Assembly (NCBI GenBank): GCA_041685355.1
Contig: JAWLFY010000006.1
Span: 1-64,000, forward strand
Direction of reading: 5' to 3'
Length of the DNA: 64,000 nt
From: JAWLFY01 sp041685355
GTDB lineage: Bacteria > Planctomycetota > Planctomycetia > Pirellulales > Pirellulaceae
Each line of letters starts with the position of its first letter. Positions within the stretch are counted from its first letter, which is position 1. The notes under the pieces are model-generated. The model was not told where the DNA came from, did not search any database, and saw only the letters and a program-made list of their open reading frames with translations. This document shows positions 49,731 to 56,922 of the stretch, piece by piece. The position numbers and the translations under genes were made by a program.

Positions 49731-51041
49731 CTAGAACAGGAAGATCGTGTCGATCCCGAAGGTCGCCTGGTCGTTCCCGGCTTCGACAACCTGGTTGCCC
49801 GCCGCGAGGACGGCCGCGTTGTTGTCGACCCAGTCCCATCGGATTTCGGGCCGCACGATCACGTTGGCGTGCGGGCGATGGTTGACCCCGAACGTCAGAG
49901 CGTAGATGTCAGCGTTCTCACCGATGCCGGTGTAGACGCCTTCGCTCTGGTACCACTCGAACCGACCGCCAACCGCCCAGCAATCGTTGAGCGTGTAGAT
50001 CAGATACTGGTTCAGACCGAAGGTGTCTCGGACCGTGTCGCCGTTGGCGTTTTCGGTGTCCAAGACGTCGCTCTGCAGAATGTACTGCAGGTTGTCCGAC
50101 ACCGCGTAATCGGCGACCAACGAGTGCATGTAGCCCTTCTCGACGCCGTTGAACCGGCCTTCGCCGAATCGTCCGATCGTCGTCGCGTAGGTCATCGTCA
50201 ACGCGTCGGTGAGCCCGAGCGAGACGCCACCGAGGAAGTTATCCCCGTTGTCGTCGAACCCGCTGTCCCAGCCGAAGGTGTACCCGCCGTAGACGGTCAC
50301 GTCGTCGCTGTAGTCATACGTGCCGAGCACCCCGGTGTGGGTGAACGGCTCGCTGTTGTACATCGTGTAGGCGTGGCTGTAGAAGAAGTTGTCGGGGGCG
50401 GTGACGACTTCGTACCCGATGATCGTGTAGAAGTGTCCCATGATCACCGACATGTCGCCGTAGCCGGCCTCGGCGTACACCTGGGGCAAGGCGTGCCCGT
50501 AGTCGTTGCCGTTGTCCCACGAGTTATCCCATCCACGGGGGTCGGTCCCGAACGCTTGCGTGTCGGGCCCGTCGGTCCCGTACACGTAATCGATGCGTCC
50601 GCCGAGATCGAAGCCGTTGGAGGTATCGATCGCCTTTTCGGCGTACAGCCACGCCTGGTGCAACTGGGTCTCGTCGGCCCGGCTGTTGAACAGGCTGTTC
50701 GCCTTGTTGTGATAGCCGATCTGGACCCAACCGCCGGCGGACCATCCGCCGTGCTCACCCAGCAGCGACCACTGGTCGCCGAGGCAGCAATCGTTGATCG
50801 CGTCGCCGAACTTGTCGGCGAGCCCGAGTCCCAGCCCCGAGCCGCAGCCGCACGCGGAATCGCATCCGCCGTCGCAGCCGAGGTCGCAACCGTCGATCGT
50901 TTCACAGCCGCAAACCGGCTCGCCGCAATCGCACGACGCGTGTGAGACCGGTCGGATTCCGTTCGCTTGGTCGGCGAACAGGTGGCCCGCGTTCATCACG
51001 CAGGCGACCGCCGCGGCCAAGGCCATTTTTGAAAGCTTCAT
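49731..51041 (-). CDS. cysteine-rich outer-membrane beta-barrel protein, copy 2
   Basis: This encodes 436 residues, a tandem paralog of the gene at 47911. The signal peptide (MKLSKMALAAAVACVMNAGHLFA) and the first mature residues differ from copy 1. The cysteine cluster is similar but not identical (SCDCGEPVCGCETIDGCDLGCDGGCDSACGCGSG). From 'LGLGLADKFGDAINDCC' onward for about 180 residues the two proteins are almost the same. They then diverge over about 95 residues (for example 'HSLVADYAVSDNLQYILQSD' against 'HSIVSEHQLSEQLQYISQSD') and converge again for the last 40. The constant DNA offset of 1820 bp shows no indels across the aligned part. The gene ends at a canonical terminator. Its function is probably the same porin-like role, with the diverged block likely to be exposed loops and strands. 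Confidence 0.87.
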   Translation of the reverse strand: MKLSKMALAAAVACVMNAGHLFADQANGIRPVSHASCDCGEPVCGCETIDGCDLGCDGGCDSACGCGSGLGLGLADKFGDAINDCCLGDQWSLLGEHGGWSAGGWVQIGYHNKANSLFNSRADETQLHQAWLYAEKAIDTSNGFDLGGRIDYVYGTDGPDTQAFGTDPRGWDNSWDNGNDYGHALPQVYAEAGYGDMSVIMGHFYTIIGYEVVTAPDNFFYSHAYTMYNSEPFTHTGVLGTYDYSDDVTVYGGYTFGWDSGFDDNGDNFLGGVSLGLTDALTMTYATTIGRFGEGRFNGVEKGYMHSLVADYAVSDNLQYILQSDVLDTENANGDTVRDTFGLNQYLIYTLNDCWAVGGRFEWYQSEGVYTGIGENADIYALTFGVNHRPHANVIVRPEIRWDWVDNNAAVLAAGNQVVEAGNDQATFGIDTIFLF

Positions 51042-51629
51042 TTGTTATCGACTCCCCGGTACAGGTCGGTGGTTTGTGAGGCACTTCAGTCGAGGCGCGG
51101 ACCCGAGCGACGCATCGCAGCCGCCGGGACACGCGGGACACGTTTCCCGCTAGCCGTCGCTCGAGGCCAAGTCATCCGCACTGCTCCGACCTCGCGGCCG
51201 TCGCCCTGATGGCTATCGACTCTCCGGCTCCACGCCCAATGATCACCATCGATATCGGACCGCACGCCAGAACAATCACGGAGAACTTTTCGGTAGTCGT
51301 CAGGATTACCGGCCATCTGGTCGGAGCGTTCCTGATGCGGGGTTCGGGGGGACCGGGTCGTCTCGCCCGGCCCGGCAAACTGTGCGGGCTCCGGTGACCT
51401 TCGGGGCTCGTCGGGCCTCGTCGAGGCTCCCGCGTGCCCGCTCGGGCATGAGCGGGACCGGTTCGCCACATCCGGCGGCCACCGGACACTCCCGATCGAT
51501 CGGCCGGGGCGCCGGCCCGCGTGGGGCGACCGTCTACGCGCATCGCCGCCGATCGGCCACAATCGGATCGCCGCGGAGCGACCCGTTCGAAGCCATTCCC
51601 CCAAGCCAACTCGTCCCCCAGACCGACCG
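51042..51629. other. intergenic region upstream of ftsY
   Basis: These 588 bases separate the divergent barrel gene copy 2 and ftsY. Small hairpins are visible (GCGGGA..TCCCGC near 51139-51150 and CCCGCTC..GAGCGGG near 51436-51455). I looked for tRNA, SRP RNA and RNase P signatures and saw none. Two promoters are expected but not identified. The open frames here are Arg/Ser-rich and unconvincing. Confidence 0.6.
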
Positions 51630-52706
51630 ATGCCCTTTTGGCGACCGAAATCCTCGCACACGTCCCCCCCGAAAAGGCCTTCCGACGAGGGGGAGTCGAC
51701 CGCTCCGGTGACCGGGGATCCCACGGCCGAGGCGGCGAACGGGGGAACGGAGTCCGACGCCGCCGAGACGGGGGCGCGGGGGGGGTTACTCGGGAGAATG
51801 AGGTCGGGGCTTCAGAAGACCCGGCAGGTCCTCGGGACCGACATCCGCGACCTGTTCAAAAGCGAAGGTCGGTTGGTGGACGAGGAGTTCCTCGGCGACC
51901 TGTTCGCCCGCCTGATCCGCACCGACATGGGGACCGGCCCGGCGACCAAAATTCGTGACGACGTCGGCCGACGACTTCGCGGCCGTGTCGTCCAAATCGA
52001 CGAGGTGCTCGAGACGATCGCGGTCCAGACCGAGTCGATGCTCGCCCAAGAAACCACGGGGATCGCCTTCGCCGAATCGGCCCCCACGGTGATCCTGGTC
52101 GTCGGCGTCAACGGCAGCGGTAAGACGACCTCGATCGGAAAACTCGCCAACCACCTGCAACGGTCCGGCCGCCAAGTCGTGCTCGGGGCCGGCGATACGT
52201 TCCGCGCCGCGGCGGTCGAGCAGTTGACCGTTTGGTCGCAGCGGATCGGGTGTGACATCGTCACCGGCAAGCATGGCGTGGACCCCGCGAGCGTCGCGTT
52301 TCAGACGATCGAGCGGGCGATCGAAACCGACGCCGATGTCGCCTTGATCGACACCGCGGGGCGGCTGCAAACCCAAGCCAAGCTGATGCAGGAGCTCGAA
52401 AAGGTGAGGCGGGTGATCGGCAAGAAAGTCGAAGGGGCACCCCACGAAGTGCTGCTCGTCCTCGACGCGACCGCGGGCCAGAACGCGATCAGCCAAGCCC
52501 GCGGGTTCGGCGAGGCCGCCGGATGCACCGGGATCGTGCTCGCCAAATTGGACGGTTCCGCGAAGGGGGGCGTGATCCTCCCGATCCGCGAACAGTTCGA
52601 GCTCCCGGTCAAATTCGTCGGGCTCGGCGAGGGGATCGAAGACCTCGCCCCGTTCGACGCCGCCACCTTCGCCCGTGCCCTGTTCGACTCGAGCCCGTCA
52701 CGCTGA
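51630..52706 (+). CDS. ftsY: signal recognition particle receptor FtsY
   Basis: This encodes 358 residues. FtsY is the membrane-associated GTPase that receives SRP-ribosome complexes for co-translational membrane insertion. An acidic, Ser/Pro-rich A region (1-50) precedes the N helical domain and the G domain. GTPase motifs are complete: GVNGSGKTT (159-167), GAGDTFRAAAVEQL (187-200), DTAGR (241-245), and the guanine-specificity motif TKLD as AKLDGSAKGG (305-314). The insertion-box context 'DATAGQNAISQARGF' follows the family. The end shows 'PVKFVGLGEGIEDLAPFDAATFARALF', the membrane-docking helix region. The ATG at 51630 is the only suitable start. It is followed by a 17-bp minisatellite and miaE on the same strand. 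Confidence 0.96.
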   Translation: MPFWRPKSSHTSPPKRPSDEGESTAPVTGDPTAEAANGGTESDAAETGARGGLLGRMRSGLQKTRQVLGTDIRDLFKSEGRLVDEEFLGDLFARLIRTDMGTGPATKIRDDVGRRLRGRVVQIDEVLETIAVQTESMLAQETTGIAFAESAPTVILVVGVNGSGKTTSIGKLANHLQRSGRQVVLGAGDTFRAAAVEQLTVWSQRIGCDIVTGKHGVDPASVAFQTIERAIETDADVALIDTAGRLQTQAKLMQELEKVRRVIGKKVEGAPHEVLLVLDATAGQNAISQARGFGEAAGCTGIVLAKLDGSAKGGVILPIREQFELPVKFVGLGEGIEDLAPFDAATFARALFDSSPSR

Positions 52707-52713
52707 ACGACCT

Positions 52714-52798
52714 GTCTCGCCGAACTGGCCGTCTCGCCGAACTGGCCGTCTCGCCGAACTGGCCGTCTCGCCGAACTGGCCGTCGTGTTGAACTGGCC
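52714..52798. repeat. 17-bp minisatellite, about 5 copies
   Basis: Units GTCTCGCCGAACTGGCC start at 52714 (first unit), 52731, 52748, 52765 and 52782 (diverged) with exact 17-bp period. The array starts eight bases after the ftsY stop codon and fills most of the gap to miaE. Confidence 0.92.
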
Positions 52799-52833
52799 AT
52801 CCGCTTCCTCTCCCCTGCCCCGTCTTTACCGTC

Positions 52834-53415
52834 ATGTTGCATCTCCGTGGTGACACTTCCGCCCGGTGGCTCGAGCAAGTCGATCGGTCGCTCGAGGAGA
52901 TTCTGGTCGACCACGCTCACTGCGAACGGAAGGCGGCGTCGACGGCGATGAACCTGTTGAACGCATACACCGAAAACCGCGAATTGGTCCGCGAGATGAC
53001 GCGGATCGTCGAGGAAGAACTGGAGCATTTCCAGCAAGTGTTGGCGATCCTCGACCGACGTGGGATCGGTTTCCGCCGCTTGGCAGCCGCCGGCTACGGC
53101 AAACGGCTCAACGCGCTGGTCCGCTCGGCCGAACCGCATCGGGCCGTCGATCGGCTGCTCGTCGCGTCGTTGATCGAAGCGCGGAGCTGCGAGCGGTTCC
53201 GGTTGCTTGCCGAGCATATCCGGCCCCGGGATCGGGAGCTCGCCGATTTCTACGCGGGCCTGTTCGAGAGCGAGGCCCGACACCACACCACCTACGTGCG
53301 GCTCGCCGAACCGTTCGCCTCGAGGACCGAGGTGACGCGGAGACTCGACGAGTTGTCGGCGGGAGAAGCCGAGATCATCGCGGCTGGTAGCGACCTTCCG
53401 CGGATGCACAGCTGA
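52834..53415 (+). CDS. miaE: tRNA hydroxylase MiaE-like di-iron protein
   Basis: This encodes 193 residues, the usual size of MiaE, which hydroxylates the isopentenyl side chain of 2-methylthio-N6-isopentenyladenosine at tRNA position 37. It belongs to the ferritin-like di-iron superfamily, and the ligand pattern is visible: Glu31 (HCERKAAS), Glu62-x-x-His65 (EELEHF), Glu115 (LIEARSCERF) and Glu147-x-x-His150 (SEARHHTTY). The segment 'ILDRRGIGFRRLAAAGYGKRLNALVR' also fits the family. The protein is soluble and cytoplasmic. ATG 52834 starts at MLHLRGDTSARWL, a good MiaE opening. It follows ftsY after a repeat-filled gap of 127 bases. Confidence 0.88.
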   Translation: MLHLRGDTSARWLEQVDRSLEEILVDHAHCERKAASTAMNLLNAYTENRELVREMTRIVEEELEHFQQVLAILDRRGIGFRRLAAAGYGKRLNALVRSAEPHRAVDRLLVASLIEARSCERFRLLAEHIRPRDRELADFYAGLFESEARHHTTYVRLAEPFASRTEVTRRLDELSAGEAEIIAAGSDLPRMHS

Positions 53416-53443
53416 TCCGTCGGGTGGCCCGGATCCGTCGGGC

Positions 53444-53533
53444 ACTGATCGGACGGGTGGTACTGATCGGACGGGTGGTACTGATCGGACGGGTGATACT
53501 GATCGGACGGGTGATACTGATCGGGCTGGCGGC
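53444..53533. repeat. 18-bp minisatellite, 5 copies
   Basis: Units ACTGATCGGACGGGTGGT begin at 53444, 53462, 53480, 53498 and 53516 with exact 18-bp period. Two of them read GTGAT in place of GTGGT, and the last is partial. The array lies 28 bases past the miaE stop. Confidence 0.92.
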
Positions 53534-53812
53534 AAACTGTCCAACCGGGGCGAGACGATCCGGTTTTCGACGCCGCGCGGTCGTCCCCGTCGCCGCGTGT
53601 CTGTTTCACGCGGCAGGCCCGAACCCCGTCGATCGGGGCGTCGCTCCGAGTATCGCGAACGACGGATCGGGAATCGCCGCTTCCCTGCCGCCGCGTTTCA
53701 CGCGGCGGTGATCACAGGATCCGTCGAACCGTCGCTTCCGTTGCCATCGGTCGAACTTGTCGATCCGCGATCGGGCTCTAAGTTGACATCACCGCGGCCA
53801 CGGCCAGACCCC

Positions 53813-54026
53813 GAAACGCTCGGGTGCCTGAAACGCTCGGGTGCCTGAAACGCTCGGGNNNNNNNNNNNNNNNNNNNNNNNNNNNNNNNNNNNNNNNNNN
53901 NNNNNNNNNNNNNNNNNNNNNNNNNNNNNNNNNNNNNNNNNNNNNNNNNNNNNNNNNNGAAACGCTCGGGTGCCTGAAACGCTCGGGTGCCTGAAACGCT
54001 CGGGCGCCTGAAACGCTCGGGCGCCC
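53813..54026. repeat. 17-bp minisatellite interrupted by an assembly gap
   Basis: Units GAAACGCTCGGGTGCCT start at 53813, 53830 and 53847 before the gap, and at 53959, 53976, 53993 and 54010 after it; the last copies carry CGCC in place of TGCC. The true copy number is unknown because the gap lies inside the array. Confidence 0.93.
53859..53958. other. assembly gap (100 N)
   Basis: Exactly 100 undetermined bases, the conventional placeholder for a gap of unknown size. The flanks are identical 17-bp repeat units, so short reads evidently could not span the array. Confidence 0.99.
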
Positions 54027-54183
54027 GATTCACCCAGGTGGGCGAATCGCTCGAGTCGCGGACCCTTCCCAGGACGGAAGGGGCGTCCGACCGGTCGGCG
54101 GTCGGGAGCCCGGAGGACCCGGCGAGACCACGGAACTCGTGTCTTGCGTGACGCGTTCAACGCGTCGCCGGAAGGAGAAACTG

Positions 54184-55263
54184 ATGATGCGGATTCGGTT
54201 TGGTGCGATCCCCGCGACGCTGTTGTGGGCCGCGGTCGCGATCGCCGCTGACGACACCGTCCGGTTCGATTTGCCGCCGGTCGCCGCCGCACGGGCGATC
54301 GTGCCGCCAAAAGCAACCACGGACCCTTCCGCGGCCGACGAAGCGGCGACGGCTGACGCGCCGCGGCGACCATCGGGGGCGTCCGACACGTCGCTGCCGG
54401 TGACGTTTGAGCTCCGGCTGTCGTCAATGATCGCGACGCCGAAGCCGCCGCCGATCGATCAGTGGATCGTGACGTGTGTCCCCCGCGATCGGTCGTTGTT
54501 GATCGCCGACTACGCGCCGAAGACCGAGTTGGCGGGCGAGGCGAGCGGCCCGGTGAACGTCAAACGGATCGACGAGTCGACCGACTCGATCGGGTTGTCG
54601 ATCGATGGCAACTACGGACACGCGGTGCGGGGCCGTGCCGGGGCGGATCACGGTCGCAAGTCGAGCGAAACGGTCGAGTTCGAACGACACGCCCCGGTCC
54701 AGGCGGTGATCGCGTCGGGGACGGTCGACCGGGGACGCGGCGTTTACTTCAAACTTCGGTGGACGAGCCAGCAGGTGCTCGAGGGGGAAAAGACGATGCG
54801 GGTGACGATGGAGGTCCCGCCCGGGTGGCGCGGCGGGTTGGTCGACGTCTCGGTCGTCGCCCAAGCCGAGCGGGTCAAGTTGGCGGGATTCGACCGCGAC
54901 GTCGAAACGCTGGGGCAAGCCCGGTTCATCGTCGCGGTGTATCGTGAAGGGGACCGCGAGGCGGAGCGCCGCGCGTTGGCGTTGGCCCGTGCCGAAGATG
55001 AACTCCGGGTGCTCGCCCGTTCGACGCGACGAAATCGGGACATCCGCTCGCTGTCGACCTTGCTCCATTTCGTCGCCGTCAAAGTCGACCCGTCACCCGA
55101 TCCCGAACCGGCGGTCTGTGTCGAACGGCTGATTCGTGGTGACGCGGACCCGCATCTCGACCCCGCGATCCGCAAGCTTCCGATGGACGTCCGTGTCGCG
55201 GCACTCGAATACGACGATCGTCGCGAATCGTTCCTGACACTCGACGCGGGGCCGACGATGTGA
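54184..55263 (+). CDS. secreted protein of unknown function
   Basis: This encodes 359 residues with a signal peptide (MMRIRFGAIPATLLWAAVAIAA). The ATG at 54184 is preceded by AAGGAGA at an ideal distance, one of the clearest ribosome-binding sites in the window; the upstream frame to 54139 is not needed. After a Pro/Ala/Asp linker the rest is beta-rich with charged loops: 'VTFELRLSSMIATPKPPPIDQWIVTCVPRDRSLLIADYAPK' (about residues 75-115), 'RVTMEVPPGWRGGLVDVSVVAQAER' and 'LGQARFIVAVYREGDREAERRALALARAEDELRVLA'. This suggests a secretin-side or polymer-associated periplasmic protein. I recognise no family. It converges on a small zinc-ribbon-like gene. Confidence 0.7.
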   Translation: MMRIRFGAIPATLLWAAVAIAADDTVRFDLPPVAAARAIVPPKATTDPSAADEAATADAPRRPSGASDTSLPVTFELRLSSMIATPKPPPIDQWIVTCVPRDRSLLIADYAPKTELAGEASGPVNVKRIDESTDSIGLSIDGNYGHAVRGRAGADHGRKSSETVEFERHAPVQAVIASGTVDRGRGVYFKLRWTSQQVLEGEKTMRVTMEVPPGWRGGLVDVSVVAQAERVKLAGFDRDVETLGQARFIVAVYREGDREAERRALALARAEDELRVLARSTRRNRDIRSLSTLLHFVAVKVDPSPDPEPAVCVERLIRGDADPHLDPAIRKLPMDVRVAALEYDDRRESFLTLDAGPTM

Positions 55264-55290
55264 CCATCGGCTTTCAGATGTTGCGGGCGT

Positions 55291-55593
55291 TCAGTTGTTG
55301 CTGAAACCGATCGGCAACAGGGCGTCGCGTCCGAGAGGGTTCTTCACATATTGACGGTAGCACTCGGGACAAAGGTCGAAGCGGCCGCGGTGAGCCATGT
55401 CGGTGATGTCACACGAATCATCATCGTGGATCCCTTCCAGCAGTTGATGCAACTCCGACAAGTGGTCACCATCTTCGTCCAGCTCTTCGGCCATGTCTTC
55501 GACGACGGCCGTGACTTGGATCTTCACGACATGTCGGGTCTGGTTCGTCGTGTTGATTTCGCGTTTGCATCGATCACAGGTGTAATGAATCAT
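55291..55593 (-). CDS. small zinc-ribbon-like protein
   Basis: This encodes 100 residues without a signal peptide. Two CxxC pairs at the ends (Cys6-x-x-Cys9 in YTCDRCKRE and Cys75-x-x-Cys78 in FDLCPECYRQY) are the pattern of a split zinc ribbon. Between them is a beta strand (RHVVKIQVTAVVEDM) and an acidic helical stretch (DEDGDHLSELHQLLEGIHDDD). The protein resembles small conserved planctomycete proteins, but I know no function. A regulatory or adaptor role in RNA or protein binding would be pure inference. ATG 55593 is a natural start. Confidence 0.75.
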   Translation of the reverse strand: MIHYTCDRCKREINTTNQTRHVVKIQVTAVVEDMAEELDEDGDHLSELHQLLEGIHDDDSCDITDMAHRGRFDLCPECYRQYVKNPLGRDALLPIGFSNN

Positions 55594-55803
55594 CGATCAA
55601 CCGATCCGCTGAGTAATCCGCTTCCCGCGCCGCCCACGTCGTCGACGCGCGCGACCAGAAAAGATCCGAAAGAAAAGTCGTCCTCACATGATTTCATCTT
55701 AGGGAGCCTCGGAACTTGGCTGCAAGGTAAATCGGAAGCCCTTTTTTTCTTGTTCATTTTGCGTCTTGACGAATATCGCAAAAGGGCGCACCGCGCGACG
55801 CGG

Positions 55804-56619
55804 TTACGGCGTGGACGCCGGTCGCACCTCGATCAGCATCCCCGGCAGGAAGTTTTCCGGGAGTGAAGCGAGTTGGCGATCGTCGAGGATTTCCGTCTCG
55901 TAGCCGAGTTCCCCCGCGCGGTTCAACAGCCGCCGGATCGCGGGGACGTGTCCGTAAGCCAACAAGCATCGACCGCCGGGGGTGAGGTGACGTGGCAGCC
56001 CGTCGAGGAGCGAATCCATCAGCACGAACCCGGGGTCATAGAACGCGTGCTCGGCCGGTCGCGTTACCTCGCCGTCTTCCCAAGGCGGCTTGGAAATGAT
56101 CAGGTCGAACCGCTCTCCGGATGCGACCGGCGAAAAGGCTTCGGGCGCGTCCGCGGCGACCTGACGGACCTCCAAGCCTTTTTCGGCGCCGAGCATCGCC
56201 GCGTTGTATCGGGCGTTCGCGACCGCCGCCGGGTTGATGTCCGTTGCCACGACCCGCGTCGCGTCATGACGCTGACAAAGGATCGCGATCAACCCCGTCC
56301 CCGTCCCGATCTCCAAAACGCTCCGGCCCGACGCGATCGAGCCTTGGACGATCCGTTCCCGCAACGAGACCGTATCGTCCGGTTCCCAGAACACCGATTC
56401 GAACTGGACGAACTCCAATCCGGCAGACCCGTCGAGTGGCCACGTCTGTTCGACGCGGAACTCGTAGTCGAGGTCCTCTCGATAGCGACGGCATCCGGCG
56501 GCGAACACCCCCAGCCCGACGCATGTGATGACCGCGAACCAGCCGCCACGTGACGCCGTGATCCGAGACGGTAACCCGGCGGTCCGAGCACCGTTGATCC
56601 GCTGCCGTCGCATCATCAA
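55804..56619 (-). CDS. membrane-anchored small-domain methyltransferase
   Basis: This encodes 271 residues. The first 45 residues are basic then hydrophobic (WFAVITCVGLGVFAAGCRR), either a membrane anchor or a lipoprotein-like signal with Cys43 (weak lipobox AAGC). Residues of about 70-235 form a Rossmann methyltransferase of the small-domain (HemK/RsmC-like) type. The SAM loop is VLEIGTGTGLIAI (101-113), the acidic end of strand 2 is ATDINP (125-130), and the catalytic-site motif is SKPPW (176-180) in place of the usual NPPY. An Asn-to-Lys change (K177) at that site would be unusual, so substrate or activity may differ. Envelope attachment of such an enzyme is odd because SAM and tRNA/peptide substrates are cytoplasmic. 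Anchoring on the inner face is possible. Confidence 0.75.
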   Translation of the reverse strand: MMMRRQRINGARTAGLPSRITASRGGWFAVITCVGLGVFAAGCRRYREDLDYEFRVEQTWPLDGSAGLEFVQFESVFWEPDDTVSLRERIVQGSIASGRSVLEIGTGTGLIAILCQRHDATRVVATDINPAAVANARYNAAMLGAEKGLEVRQVAADAPEAFSPVASGERFDLIISKPPWEDGEVTRPAEHAFYDPGFVLMDSLLDGLPRHLTPGGRCLLAYGHVPAIRRLLNRAGELGYETEILDDRQLASLPENFLPGMLIEVRPASTP

Positions 56620-56922
56620 AGCCAGCGTGAGAAAGGAAGGGACGTCCTCGAACAGCTTACGCGTTTTCAGATGGGGCCTGGGGGGGGATGCCGAAAACTA
56701 GGTCGATCCGGGAATTCCGTGGAGTTCCTTCAGGAACGGGATTTTTGGGAGGCACGGTTCCCGTGTCCGAAAGGGGCAACAGGTGGGGAGCATAAAAGTC
56801 GGCGGTAGCGTCGCTGCCGCCGACCGACGAGAAACTTTGCCGCACGGTCGACCGGACGTTCCTTCCGAAGTTGCTTCCCAGCAGAGCTTCCGTCCGCTTC
56901 ACCCGGAGAGGTTCTCCGACCG
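56620..56922. other. intergenic region with possible dispersed-repeat segment
   Basis: About 300 bases between two minus-strand genes. A short inverted pair (ACGGGA..TCCCGT across about 56734-56765) lies beside CAGGAACGGG and AGGCACGGTTCCCGTGTCC, phrasing like short repeats I have seen in planctomycete intergenic DNA. An open frame crossing it (about 56657-56992) overlaps the next gene and looks non-coding. Confidence 0.45.

Larger units (their letters stand above)
53416..54183. other. repeat-rich intergenic region with assembly gap
   Basis: These 768 bases between miaE and the next gene contain an 18-bp minisatellite, a 17-bp minisatellite and a 100-N assembly gap inside the latter. Hairpin-like repeats of CGCGGC and CCGCCGCG also occur (about 53570-53705, GTTTCACGCGGC twice with its complement). 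No gene is supported. Confidence 0.75.

Noticed and set aside
48271..50945. Long plus-strand open frames opposite both barrel genes
   Set aside because: They are antisense shadows of the two barrel proteins; their likeness to each other simply mirrors the barrel duplication.
51042..51629. Possible SRP RNA, RNase P RNA or tRNA in the gap before ftsY
   Set aside because: None of the conserved cores of these RNAs could be found on either strand by eye, only small hairpins.
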